Source of the DNA: Streptomyces atroolivaceus
GTDB lineage: Bacteria > Actinomycetota > Actinomycetes > Streptomycetales > Streptomycetaceae
NCBI RefSeq assembly: GCF_000717025.1
Contig: NZ_JNXG01000015.1
Location: forward strand, 62,001 to 126,000
Direction of reading: 5' to 3'
Length of the DNA: 64,000 nt
Position 1 is the first letter of the stretch. Every line of letters begins with the position of its first letter. The notes under the pieces are model-generated. The model had not been told where the DNA came from. It worked only from the letters and a program-made list of their open reading frames with translations, and searched no databases. The translations under genes were made by a program, and so were the position numbers. Below are positions 35,960 to 44,275 of the stretch, piece after piece.

Positions 35960-37441
35960 ATGGACCGCCGATTCCCCCACCTCCGGCAGGACTTCACCGC
36001 ATCGATCGTCGTCTTCCTCGTCGCCCTGCCCCTGTGCGTGGGTGTCGCCGTGGCATCCGGAGTGCCGGCGGAGCTGGGACTGATCACCGGCATCGTGGGC
36101 GGCCTCGTCACGGGCCTCATGCGCGGCAGCAGCCTTCAGGTGTCAGGGCCGGCCGCCGGTCTGACCGTGCTGGTCTTCGAAGCCGTGCAGACCTTCGGGC
36201 TCGCCGCGCTCGGAGTGATCGTGCTGGCAGCCGGGCTGCTTCAGCTCGCCATGGGGGCCCTGAAGCTGGGGCGCTGGTTCCGGGCCATCTCGGTCTCGGT
36301 CGTCGAGGGCATGCTCGCCGGCATCGGGTTCGTACTCATCGCGGGCCAGCTCTACGCGGCGGCAGGCCTGGAAGCCCCGGCGTCCGGCCTGGACAAACTG
36401 GCCGGGCTCCCCGGCGCCCTGGCCGAGGCGGTCGTCAGCACGGAGGCGCTCACGTCGCTCGCGGTCGGCGCCGGCACCATCGTGGTGATGGTGCTCTGGA
36501 AGCACATGCCCGAGCGGGTGAGGGCGGTCCCGGGCGCTCTCGCCGCGGTCGCACTGGCCACGCTCACCTCCCTCGGGTTCAGCCTGCCGGTCGCCGAAGT
36601 CGAGGTGCAGGGCCTGCTCGACGCCGTCCAGCTGCCCGGATCCGAATCGTTCGCCGGGATCGCGGGCCTGAGTGTGGTCGGGACCATTCTGGCCTTCACC
36701 CTGATCGCGTCCGCCGAGAGCCTGTTCAGCGCGGCTGCCGTGGACCGGCTCCACGACGGGCCCCGCACGCAGTACGACAAGGAGCTGATGGCGCAGGGGA
36801 CCGGAAACGCCGTGTGCGGGCTGCTGGGGGCGCTGCCGATGACCGCGGTCATCGTACGCAGCTCCGCCAACGTCCAGGCGGGAGCGAAGACCAAGGCGTC
36901 CCGGGTACTGCACGGCGTGTGGCTGCTGCTCTTCGCGGCGCTGCTTCCGTCGGCCCTCGCGCTCATCCCGCTGCCGGCCCTGGCCGGGATTCTCCTCCAC
37001 GCGGGCTGGAAACTGATCCCGCTGCGCGCCATCGTGACGCTGTGGCGCGGGCACCGGGGCGAGGCGCTCATCCTGGTGGCGACGGCCGTGGCCATCGTCA
37101 CGGTGAACATGTTCGAGGGCGTGCTGATCGGCCTGGCCCTCTCCGTGGTCAAGACGGCCTGGGACGCCTCGCACATCAGCCTGGACGTCATCGACAAGGG
37201 AGCGGGCCCCGTCCAGGCGTACCTGTCGGGGAACGCGACCTTCCTGAAGCTCCCGAAGATTCTCGACAGCCTGGAGGATTTGCCCCAGGACCGACCCGTC
37301 CAACTGGATCTCTCCGGTCTCCACCACCTGGACCATGCCTGCCGCACGGCGCTGGAGAACTGGGCGGCACGGCACAGCTCTCCCGGCACGGATCCCGTGC
37401 AACTGACCGAACCGGTCATGGCGAAGGCCACCTCCGGCTGA
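35960..37441 (+). CDS. SulP-family anion (probably bicarbonate) transporter
   Basis: A 493-residue SulP protein with about eleven membrane helices (FTASIVVFLVALPLCVGVAV first) and the SulP motif region GLITGIVGGLVTGLMRGSSL. It ends with a small cytoplasmic STAS domain (~405-480, VQLDLSGLHHLDHACRTALE). The coupling to a carbonic anhydrase suggests bicarbonate rather than sulfate, as in BicA-type carriers; this is inference. Start: ATG 35960 (GAGGG upstream), or GTG 35948, which overlaps the anhydrase stop. Confidence 0.9.
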   Translation: MDRRFPHLRQDFTASIVVFLVALPLCVGVAVASGVPAELGLITGIVGGLVTGLMRGSSLQVSGPAAGLTVLVFEAVQTFGLAALGVIVLAAGLLQLAMGALKLGRWFRAISVSVVEGMLAGIGFVLIAGQLYAAAGLEAPASGLDKLAGLPGALAEAVVSTEALTSLAVGAGTIVVMVLWKHMPERVRAVPGALAAVALATLTSLGFSLPVAEVEVQGLLDAVQLPGSESFAGIAGLSVVGTILAFTLIASAESLFSAAAVDRLHDGPRTQYDKELMAQGTGNAVCGLLGALPMTAVIVRSSANVQAGAKTKASRVLHGVWLLLFAALLPSALALIPLPALAGILLHAGWKLIPLRAIVTLWRGHRGEALILVATAVAIVTVNMFEGVLIGLALSVVKTAWDASHISLDVIDKGAGPVQAYLSGNATFLKLPKILDSLEDLPQDRPVQLDLSGLHHLDHACRTALENWAARHSSPGTDPVQLTEPVMAKATSG

Positions 37442-37448
37442 CGCCGTG

Positions 37449-37485
37449 GAAGCCCCGGCCGCGGTCCGCCTGCGGCCGGGGCTTC
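37449..37485 (+). terminator. Terminator of the carbonic anhydrase/SulP operon
   Basis: A perfect 14-base-pair stem (GAAGCCCCGGCCGC and its complement) with a nine-base loop, directly after the SulP stop. Confidence 0.85.
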
Positions 37486-37524
37486 CGCCGCCGGACTGCC
37501 CGACACGGCCCCGTAACGCAGAAG

Positions 37525-37544
37525 AACCCCACCGAAGTGGGGTT
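37525..37544 (-). terminator. Terminator of tRNA-Leu (possibly bidirectional)
   Basis: AACCCCAC-CGAA-GTGGGGTT, a perfect eight-base-pair stem with a stable CGAA loop, five bases past the 3' end of the tRNA on the minus strand. Confidence 0.75.
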
Positions 37545-37549
37545 CCCGC

Positions 37550-37637
37550 TGGTGTCCGAGGGGGGACTTGAACCCCCACGCCCGATAAAGGGCACTAGCA
37601 CCTCAAGCTAGCGCGTCTGCCATTCCGCCACCCGGAC
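37550..37637 (-). tRNA. tRNA-Leu (anticodon GAG)
   Basis: An 88-base class II tRNA. Acceptor GTCCGGG (37637-37631) pairs with CTCGGAC (one G-U), followed by A and encoded CCA (37552-37550). The anticodon stem CTAGC/GCTAG encloses TTGAGGT, anticodon GAG at 37604-37602, reading CUC/CUU. The long variable arm and the GGTTCAAGTCC T-loop region are present. Confidence 0.95.
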
Positions 37638-37813
37638 AAGGTGTCTGTCGTCCCGGGGTGTTCCCCGTGGCGACAAAGAAAACAATACCAGGGGTTCGAG
37701 GTGCCTCTCACCTGCGTTTCCGGTGGTCAGTGCGGTGCGGGCACGCTCAGGACACCGCGGGGCCGACGCGCGTACTTTCTGTGGCGTGCCCTGTACACAG
37801 CGTGCTGTCGGGC

Positions 37814-37819
37814 TACCTT
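37814..37819 (+). promoter_or_regulatory. -10 element of a leaderless promoter (DUF2254 gene)
   Basis: TACCTT, seven bases, then ATG at 37827, with no ribosome binding site. Confidence 0.45.
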
Positions 37820-37826
37820 CGCGGGC

Positions 37827-39200
37827 ATGAGAGGCAAGAGCGGCCCGAGTGGCACCAGTGGCCCTGGTGGCATCAGCGGCCCGAGTGGCACCAGTGCGCA
37901 CCCTCCCCGCCCACCCCGCGCCCTGACCTCGCTGAGGGAGCGGCTCCGCGACACCTTCTGGCTCGCGCCGGCCGCCGGCCTCGTGGGGGCCTTCGTGCTG
38001 TGGCTGGTCCTCTCCGAGCTGGACACCAGGATCGTCGCGCATCTGCAGAAGGAGGGAGCGTACGAGGAGCTCCGCGATCTCCTCACGTTCGCCGCGGACG
38101 CCCGGACGATCGTCACGACGGTCAGCGCGGCGATGATGACCTTCATCGGGGTGGTGTTCAGCATCTCGCTGGTGGCCGTGCAGATGGCGAGCGGGCAGCT
38201 CACCCCGCGCGTCGTCCGGATCTTCGTACGGAGCAGGATCAGCAAGCTGACGCTCACGGTGTTCCTCGCGACCTTCGCGTTCTCGCTCCTCGCGCTGACC
38301 TCGTACGAGGGCGGGCCGCAGCCGGATCCCCGTCGGGTGATGTCGGCGCCCTTCCTGCAGAGCCTGCTGACGCTCGGCCTGGTCGGTCTGAGCCTGCTCC
38401 TGTTCGTCGCGTACGTCTCGTCCACCCTGCGGCTCATGCAGGTCGGACCCGTCCTGGACCACATCACCCGTGAGGCACTCCGCGCCCTCGCACGGCAGCC
38501 GGCCGGGGCGGCGGACGGCCCGCCGCTCGGACCCGGCACCGCGCACGTCGTGCACCGGGAGGAGGCGGGGGTGGTGCGGGATGTGGCGGTGGCCCGGCTG
38601 GTACGGGCCGCACGACGGCGCGGCGTCGTGTTGCGGCTGGTGCCTCGGATCGGGGACTTCGTGGTACCGGGCACGCCGGTGCTCGCTGTGCACGGCGGGG
38701 CCGCGCCGACCCGGTACGCCCTGCGGCACACGGTCTCGGTCGGGGTCGAGCGGGCCCTGCACCAGGATCCGGCGTTCGGCTTGCGGCAGTTGTCGGACAT
38801 CGCGCTGCGTGCCCTGTCGTCCTCCGTGAACGACCCGACCACCGCGGTGCAGTGCCTGGACCGCATCGTGCAGTTCCTCGCCGTCGCCGTACGTATGCCA
38901 CTCGCGCCGCTGCACCACCGGGACCGCCGGGGCGCCGTACGGCTCGTCCAGGTGGTACCGGGGTGGACGGATCTCGTGGATCTCGCGTTCGAGGAGATCC
39001 GGTGGTGCGCGGCCGCGAGCCCGCAGGTCACCAGACGGTTGCTGGCAGGACTCGACGATCTGCTGCTGCTCGCCCCCGAGGAGAGGCGGGAACCGCTGCT
39101 CAGGCACCGTGCGCTCCTGGTGGAAGCGGTGGAGCGCACGGTGCCCGAGGCGGCCGCGCGGGCGTTCGCACTGCATCCCGACCGTCAGGGGATCGGCTGA
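37827..39200 (+). CDS. DUF2254 membrane protein
   Basis: A 457-residue protein. The first ~30 residues are Gly/Ser/Pro-rich with collagen-like SGTSGPGGISGPSGTS, encoded by a short DNA repeat. Then come four membrane helices (LAPAAGLVGAFVLWLVLSEL; TTVSAAMMTFIGVVFSISLV; LTLTVFLATFAFSLLAL; LLTLGLVGLSLLLFVAYVSS). The ~270-residue cytoplasmic part has the family motif FGLRQLSDIALRALSSSVND followed by PTTAVQCLDRI. DUF2254 has no known function. The ATG at 37827 is chosen since a leaderless -10 precedes it. Confidence 0.85.
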   Translation: MRGKSGPSGTSGPGGISGPSGTSAHPPRPPRALTSLRERLRDTFWLAPAAGLVGAFVLWLVLSELDTRIVAHLQKEGAYEELRDLLTFAADARTIVTTVSAAMMTFIGVVFSISLVAVQMASGQLTPRVVRIFVRSRISKLTLTVFLATFAFSLLALTSYEGGPQPDPRRVMSAPFLQSLLTLGLVGLSLLLFVAYVSSTLRLMQVGPVLDHITREALRALARQPAGAADGPPLGPGTAHVVHREEAGVVRDVAVARLVRAARRRGVVLRLVPRIGDFVVPGTPVLAVHGGAAPTRYALRHTVSVGVERALHQDPAFGLRQLSDIALRALSSSVNDPTTAVQCLDRIVQFLAVAVRMPLAPLHHRDRRGAVRLVQVVPGWTDLVDLAFEEIRWCAAASPQVTRRLLAGLDDLLLLAPEERREPLLRHRALLVEAVERTVPEAAARAFALHPDRQGIG

Positions 39201-39827
39201 CCGGCGGGACCGGCCGGCAGCGGCGTCGGCCCCGTCAGTCAGTCCGGCGGGGTCCCGGCGGGACGACAGCCGGCGCGGGAGGAGACCCCTCCCGGGCCGG
39301 CTGACTCCGCGGCGGGCGATGGCCCGCTGCCGGCGGTCGTCGCGATCTCAGGGGGCGGACCCGACACAAGCCGCGCGTGGGTTCCCCGCCCCATGTGTCC
39401 GGTCCCGCCCGCACGGCGTTCACACCTCTGCCGTGACATGTCGGGGAACAGATCATGAACGGGAGGGCCCGGGGCCCGGCGGCTGACGACGGGGCCGTGC
39501 CGGGGTGGTGGCCATGACGTGCAGGACACCTGCCTGTTCCGGCCCGGGCAGACGACGAATCAGGCCGGGACAGGGGGAATACGTTGCTCAACACGGCTCT
39601 TTCAGGGCGGTGTTGCGACGCACACTGCCGGACTCCCCGCCTCCGGTGGGCGCGCGGCCCGGTGATAGCATCCCGGCATCTGTGATCTTGATCCACTGGA
39701 TTGGGATACTGATTTGCGATCGGCGGCCTGCTCTCCACGTAACAGCGGCCTGGCAGCCCCGAGGGGCTGTGTCGCGGTCTGCGGGAGGTATGTCCGTCGC
39801 CGTCCGCCTGCGCCTGGAAGGGTTTCC
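39201..39827. other. Upstream region of the conservon, 627 bases
   Basis: No gene seen. The first half is extremely G/C-rich with overlapping hairpins that may terminate the DUF2254 transcript. The patch at 39680-39720 (TGATCTTGATCCACTGGATT) is AT-richer and is the best place for the conservon promoter, but no clear -35/-10 pair stands out. Confidence 0.4.
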
Positions 39828-41012
39828 ATGAAGCAAGACGCACTCGTGTGGTGCATGGTTGCGGTGACGGCGATAGCCGTTGCCGCCGTCGTTGCACTTG
39901 CCGCCCGTAACAGAGCCCTGGGGGCGAAGAAACAGCAGTCCGAGGCCGAGCTCAGGCGCCAGCTGCACACATCCGACAGTCACCTCCACCTCTCCCGCGC
40001 CGAACTGCAGCGTTTCAGGAGCGAACAGGACGGGACGCTCCGGGAGGCCAAGGAAGCGGCGGAGGAGAACACCAAGGCGGTTCTCAAGGGCGCGGCCAGC
40101 TTCCTGCAGAGTCTGGCGGCGGAGCAGACGACGCTCCTGGACGGCGTCCAGCGCAAGTACGGCGGCCACGCCGTACTCAGCGATCTGCTCGAGGTGAACC
40201 ACGCAAACGCGCAGATGGCCCGTAAGGCGCAGGGCATCGCGGTCATGTGCGGTGCCCCGCTCGGCCGCCGCAACAGGCCCGCCAGCGTCTACGACGTGGT
40301 GCGCAGCGCCCAGGGGCAGATCCGCAACTTCCACCGGGTCTCCGTCATGCAGCAGACCGCCCTCGCACTGAAGGCGTCCGCCGTGGCGCCCGTAGCACTC
40401 GCGGTGGCCGAACTCCTTGACAACGCTGCCAGCTTCTCCCAGCAGGACGCACCGATCGAGGTGACGTTCCAGCGGGCCCAGAACAATCTGTGCATCGTCA
40501 TCGACGACGCCGGTGTCGGTATGAACGACGAGGACCGCCAGCGGGCGACCGAGCTGCTGTCCGGGGATGTCGTCCCCCGCCTCTCCCAGCTCGGCAACCA
40601 GCCCAAGTTCGGCTTCCCTGTGATCGGCCTGATCGCTCGTCAGTACGGCTTCAGGGTCGATGTCACCGGGGTCTCCCGGTACGGCGGCGTCCGGGCCGTC
40701 GTCCTGCTGCCCGAGGAGCTGTGGACCATGGAGGAGACGCCGCCCGCCCAGGAGGCGCCTGTGAGCAGCATTCTGCGTGCGGAAGGCCGGTCGCAGAGCG
40801 GGACCGCGCGCACGACGCACGGCCTGCCGAAGCGCGGAGCGCGCCAGGCGCCCGTCGCGAGCGTGCCGGGTCAGGTGGCCACGCCGCCCGAGACACCGGC
40901 GCCGGAGAGGACCGGCCGTTCCTCCGGACGCAGCCTGGGGGCTTTCCAGCGCGGCACGCTCTCAGGCCGCAATCTCGACACCACGTCGCCCGAAGGGTCC
41001 GAAGACGCATGA
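39828..41012 (+). CDS. cvnA: Conservon sensor ATPase CvnA
   Basis: A 394-residue histidine-kinase-like protein. One N-terminal membrane helix (WCMVAVTAIAVAAVVALAA) leads into a coiled coil (~30-95), a helical dimerisation region and a HATPase_c domain with LAVAELLDNAASFS (N box, ~190-203), DDAGVGMN (G1, ~225) and GFPVIGLIARQYGF (G2-like). No extracytoplasmic sensor loop and no obvious phospho-accepting H box are seen. The C-terminal ~100 residues are Pro/Ser/Arg-rich linker. CvnA proteins assemble with CvnB, C and D into a membrane G-protein-coupled-like complex. The end overlaps cvnB by four bases. Confidence 0.9.
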   Translation: MKQDALVWCMVAVTAIAVAAVVALAARNRALGAKKQQSEAELRRQLHTSDSHLHLSRAELQRFRSEQDGTLREAKEAAEENTKAVLKGAASFLQSLAAEQTTLLDGVQRKYGGHAVLSDLLEVNHANAQMARKAQGIAVMCGAPLGRRNRPASVYDVVRSAQGQIRNFHRVSVMQQTALALKASAVAPVALAVAELLDNAASFSQQDAPIEVTFQRAQNNLCIVIDDAGVGMNDEDRQRATELLSGDVVPRLSQLGNQPKFGFPVIGLIARQYGFRVDVTGVSRYGGVRAVVLLPEELWTMEETPPAQEAPVSSILRAEGRSQSGTARTTHGLPKRGARQAPVASVPGQVATPPETPAPERTGRSSGRSLGAFQRGTLSGRNLDTTSPEGSEDA

Positions 41013-41854
41013 CCACAGACCTGTCGTGGATGCTCGAGGACATCGTGCAGAACGTGCCCCGTGCACGGCACGCCGTCCTGTTGTCCGCGGACGGCCTTCC
41101 CCGTGGGTCCACGGAGGGCCTGGCCGAGAAGGAGGTGCGCACCATCTCCGCCGCCATGGCCGGGATGCAGTCGCTCAGCCGCGCCACGGCCCATTTTGCC
41201 GGACCGGAGACGGACCGGCAGTGGAGTCAGACGATCATCGAGTTCTCCCACGGATGGAGCTTTCTGATCGGAGCGGGGCAAGGTGCCTACCTCGCTGCTG
41301 CCGCCGCCCCCGACGTGGACATGCAGCAGATCTCCTTCCGCATGCACCGCCTCGTCGCCCGGCTGGGAAACAACCTCACCTCGCCCCCCAGGGTCAACAC
41401 CGAGGACGACGCCGGTACGCGGAACACCGGGGCGGCCCGGCGCGGAGGCTCGGGTGATTCGGGCTTCGTGCTCGCCGATCTCGACCAGGTGATCGCCGAT
41501 GTGCGCGGTGCCCGTCACGCCGTGCTGCTGGGCGCCGACGGGCTTCCCCGCGGGGCGACCAGCGGGCTGAACAGAGACATGGCGGACACGATATCCGCGG
41601 CTATGACGGGCATTCACGCCTACAGCAGGGTCACGTCGCAGTTCGCGGGCGTCCAGGAGGACGCCGCGTGGCGGCAGACGGTCATCGAGTTCCAGCACGG
41701 CTGGATCTTCCTGATATCGGCGGGTACCGGGGCCTTCCTCGCCGCCGCCGCCGAGCACGACTGTGACATCGAGGAGTTCACCACCCGCCTGCACGAAGTG
41801 ATCCCGAAGCTGACGCCATCGGCAGCACGCGGAGAGGGGGTGGCGCATGCCTGA
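41009..41854 (+). CDS. cvnB: Conservon roadblock protein CvnB, tandem double domain
   Basis: A 281-residue protein made of two roadblock/LC7 domains. Domain 1 (~1-115) has ARHAVLLSADGLPRGSTEGL and WSQTIIEFSHGWSFLIGAG. Domain 2 (~150-265) repeats the pattern with ARHAVLLGADGLPRGATSGL and WRQTVIEFQHGWIFLISAG. A ~35-residue Gly/Ser/Thr linker joins them. Usual CvnB proteins are single-domain, about 130-145 residues, and act as regulator/GAP-like partners of the CvnD GTPase, probably as dimers, so this one is a pre-made dimer. It overlaps cvnA by ATGA and cvnC by eight bases. Confidence 0.9.
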   Translation: MTTDLSWMLEDIVQNVPRARHAVLLSADGLPRGSTEGLAEKEVRTISAAMAGMQSLSRATAHFAGPETDRQWSQTIIEFSHGWSFLIGAGQGAYLAAAAAPDVDMQQISFRMHRLVARLGNNLTSPPRVNTEDDAGTRNTGAARRGGSGDSGFVLADLDQVIADVRGARHAVLLGADGLPRGATSGLNRDMADTISAAMTGIHAYSRVTSQFAGVQEDAAWRQTVIEFQHGWIFLISAGTGAFLAAAAEHDCDIEEFTTRLHEVIPKLTPSAARGEGVAHA

Positions 41855-42230
41855 CGGGCCCGATCACGAGCTGGAGCTGACGTCGCCGTTAGTCCCCCTC
41901 TTCGTCATCACCAACGGACGCGCCCTGCCCCCGGACCACGAGTACGAGCACACCACACTCGTCATGGCGGCGCAGGACGCAGCGGCCTCGGCACGCACGC
42001 TCTCGCCCGAAGCCGGCCAGGTCGTGGCCCTGGTCACCGAGGGCTTCCTGTCCGTCGCCGAGGTGGCCGGCCACACGCACCTGCCGCTGGGCATCGTGCG
42101 CATCCTCCTGGCGCAGTTGGAGGAGGACAACCTCATCCTCGTGAGGAGGCCGATACCTCGCGCCGAGCGTGTCGACAGAGAACTGGTCAGCGCCGTGCTC
42201 GAAGGCCTGAAGAATCGATTCGGAGCGTAA
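41847..42230 (+). CDS. cvnC: Conservon protein CvnC (DUF742)
   Basis: A 127-residue DUF742 protein: PLFVITNGRALPPDHEYEHT, then a winged-helix-like region (LSVAEVAGHTHLPLGIVRIL, then LEEDNLILVRRP). CvnC is a constant partner in the conservon complex; biochemical role not known. Codon 15 is TTA (41889-41891), so translation should depend on the bldA leucyl-tRNA. Three bases separate it from cvnD. Confidence 0.92.
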   Translation: MPDGPDHELELTSPLVPLFVITNGRALPPDHEYEHTTLVMAAQDAAASARTLSPEAGQVVALVTEGFLSVAEVAGHTHLPLGIVRILLAQLEEDNLILVRRPIPRAERVDRELVSAVLEGLKNRFGA

Positions 42231-42233
42231 CGC

Positions 42234-42794
42234 GTGTACCTGGATCCAGACGTTTCCCACGCGGTGAAGATCCTCATAGTCGGGCACTTCGGAGTCGGTA
42301 AGACCACGTGCATCGGCAGTCTCTCCGAGATCGAGCCGCTGCGGACCGAAGAGGAGATCACCGAGGCCAGTGAGGGATTCGACGACCTGTCGGGCACACC
42401 TCACAAGAAGACCACCACCGTGGCCATGGACTTCGGCCGCCTCACCCTCAGCGACTCGCTGGTCCTCTACCTCTTCGGAACGCCCGGGCAGGAACGTTTC
42501 AAGGAAATGTGGGAGGAACTGTCGCGGGGCGCTCTGGGAGCGCTGGTCCTCGTGGACCCCGAGCGCCTGCACGAGTCCTTCCCCGTCCTCGACCTGGTCG
42601 AGAGCTTCGGCCTGACGTACGCCATCGGCGTCAACCACTTCGAGGGGACGACGGAATATCCGCTCGACGAAGTCCGCGAGGCGTTGAACCTGACCGCTGA
42701 CACGCCCGTCGCCAGGTGCGACGTCCGCGACGAAAGAACCTCGGCGCAGGCCCTCATCACCCTCGTCGAACATCTCATGTCCCAACTGGGCTAG
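42234..42794 (+). CDS. cvnD: Conservon GTPase CvnD
   Basis: A 186-residue Ras-like small GTPase with GTG start: P-loop VGHFGVGKTT (residues 16-25), G3-like FGTPGQERF (~81-89, a T in place of the usual D of DxxG) and GVNHFEG (~131-137) where NKxD is expected, both normal for CvnD/MglA-like proteins. It lacks a lipid-attachment Cys. It would be switched by CvnA/CvnB and pass the signal on, possibly to the P450s encoded downstream. Confidence 0.92.
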   Translation: MYLDPDVSHAVKILIVGHFGVGKTTCIGSLSEIEPLRTEEEITEASEGFDDLSGTPHKKTTTVAMDFGRLTLSDSLVLYLFGTPGQERFKEMWEELSRGALGALVLVDPERLHESFPVLDLVESFGLTYAIGVNHFEGTTEYPLDEVREALNLTADTPVARCDVRDERTSAQALITLVEHLMSQLG

Positions 42795-42806
42795 GAGCAC
42801 CGCACC

Positions 42807-44183
42807 ATGCAGCAGCCGCTTGACCCGCAGGAGATACCTCCCGGGTGCCCCGCGCACCAGAACGTCCGGCTGTACGGCCCCTCGTTCGGAGCCGACCCCG
42901 ACGGCCACTACGCACATCTGCGCTCGTTCGGCATGAGCGCACCCGTCGACATCGCCCCGGATGTGGAGGTCGAGCTGGTCACCAGCTACGACGCGGCCCT
43001 CTACGTCCTGCAGAACCCCGCGTCCTTCGTCCGGGACTCCCGCCGCTGGAAGGCGCTGAACGAAGGCCGCGTCCCGGCCGACAGCCCGGCCCTGCCGATG
43101 ATGAGCTACCGCCCCAACGCCCTGTTCAGCGACGGTGCCGCCCATGCCCGGCTGCGCCAGGCGGTCACCGACAGCCTCGCCACGATCAACGAGCTCCAGC
43201 TCGTGAGGCAGACACAGCAGTCCGCCGACTACCTGATCAGCCGCTTCGGTTCCGAGCCCCGCGGCCACGCGGAGCTGATGGCGGAGTACGCCCAGCCGCT
43301 GCCGCTGCTGGTCTTCAGCGACCTCTTCGGCTGTCCCCCGGAGATCGGTGACCGGGTGATCGCTGGCATCAGCGGCATCTTCGAGGGGACCCCGGGCGCC
43401 GACGAGGTGCTGGGCGGCGCACTCACCGAGCTGATCGCACTCAAACGGCGCCGCCCCGCCGACGACCTGACGACACGCCTGATGGAGCACCAGGCCCAGT
43501 TGAGCGACGAGGAGGTGCTGCACCAGCTCGTTACCCTCCTCTCCGGAGGCACCGCTCCTCTCACCGCCACGATCGGCAGCAGCAGCGCGCTGTACCTGGG
43601 TGAGGAATGGCAGTCCGGGCTACCGGTCGAGGACGCGGTCGCGCAGAGCCTCTGGAACTACGCTCCGATCGCCAACTACGCGGCTCACTACCCGGTCGTT
43701 GACGTCGAACTGGGTGGCAGGGTCCTGCGGGCCGACAACCCCGTGCTGATCTCCTTCGCAGCGGCCAACACCGATCCCAAACTGACCGAGCACCGCCGGC
43801 AGCTCAGTGCCAAGGCCCATCTCGCCTTCGGTGCGGGCCCGCACGCGTGCCCCGCCAAGGACCCGGCGTTCATGATCGCGGTCACCGCGGTCGAGACCCT
43901 GCTCAACCGACTGCCGGACATCGAGATGCGCGTTCCGTTCAGGACCCTCTCCTGGGTGCCGAGTCCGTGGAGCCGCTCGCTGGTGACCCTCCCTGTCCGC
44001 TTCAGCCCGCAGGCCGCGCCGTCGGCCGCCCCCAGCCCAGCGCAGACGGGCGCCGCGTCCCAGCAGGGCGCACCCGCAGGGCAGCCCTCCGGATCTCACG
44101 GTTCCCAGCCGCAGGGCGCCGCTGCGCCGCAGCACAAGGGGGGTCTCTTCAGCCGATTCCTGGCATGGACGAGAGGGGAGTGA
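42807..44183 (+). CDS. Conservon-associated cytochrome P450 (CvnE-type)
   Basis: A 458-residue P450. The heme loop is FGAGPHACPAKD (Cys thiolate ~residue 348) and an I-helix region LVTLLSGGTAPLTATIG lacks the usual acid-alcohol pair, so the chemistry may be atypical. The core ends near residue 400; the last ~55 residues are a Pro/Gln/Ser-rich tail ending in GGLFSRFLAWTRGE, a possible membrane- or protein-binding helix. It starts 12 bases after cvnD. P450s encoded in conservons are thought to take part in signalling or make a signalling molecule; no electron donor is encoded here. Confidence 0.88.
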   Translation: MQQPLDPQEIPPGCPAHQNVRLYGPSFGADPDGHYAHLRSFGMSAPVDIAPDVEVELVTSYDAALYVLQNPASFVRDSRRWKALNEGRVPADSPALPMMSYRPNALFSDGAAHARLRQAVTDSLATINELQLVRQTQQSADYLISRFGSEPRGHAELMAEYAQPLPLLVFSDLFGCPPEIGDRVIAGISGIFEGTPGADEVLGGALTELIALKRRRPADDLTTRLMEHQAQLSDEEVLHQLVTLLSGGTAPLTATIGSSSALYLGEEWQSGLPVEDAVAQSLWNYAPIANYAAHYPVVDVELGGRVLRADNPVLISFAAANTDPKLTEHRRQLSAKAHLAFGAGPHACPAKDPAFMIAVTAVETLLNRLPDIEMRVPFRTLSWVPSPWSRSLVTLPVRFSPQAAPSAAPSPAQTGAASQQGAPAGQPSGSHGSQPQGAAAPQHKGGLFSRFLAWTRGE

Positions 44184-44275
44184 TTTTTGTTACCCCCTGA
44201 TGCCCCTGTGTTATTGGATGCTTCAACGATCTTGTGGGTATGCATGGCGGCTGGTTCTAGAAAGGAGCCACCATC

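Noticed and set aside
37550..37637. tRNA-Leu as an integration site with an element next to it
   Set aside because: No duplicated tRNA 3' end, integrase or relaxase is seen on either side.
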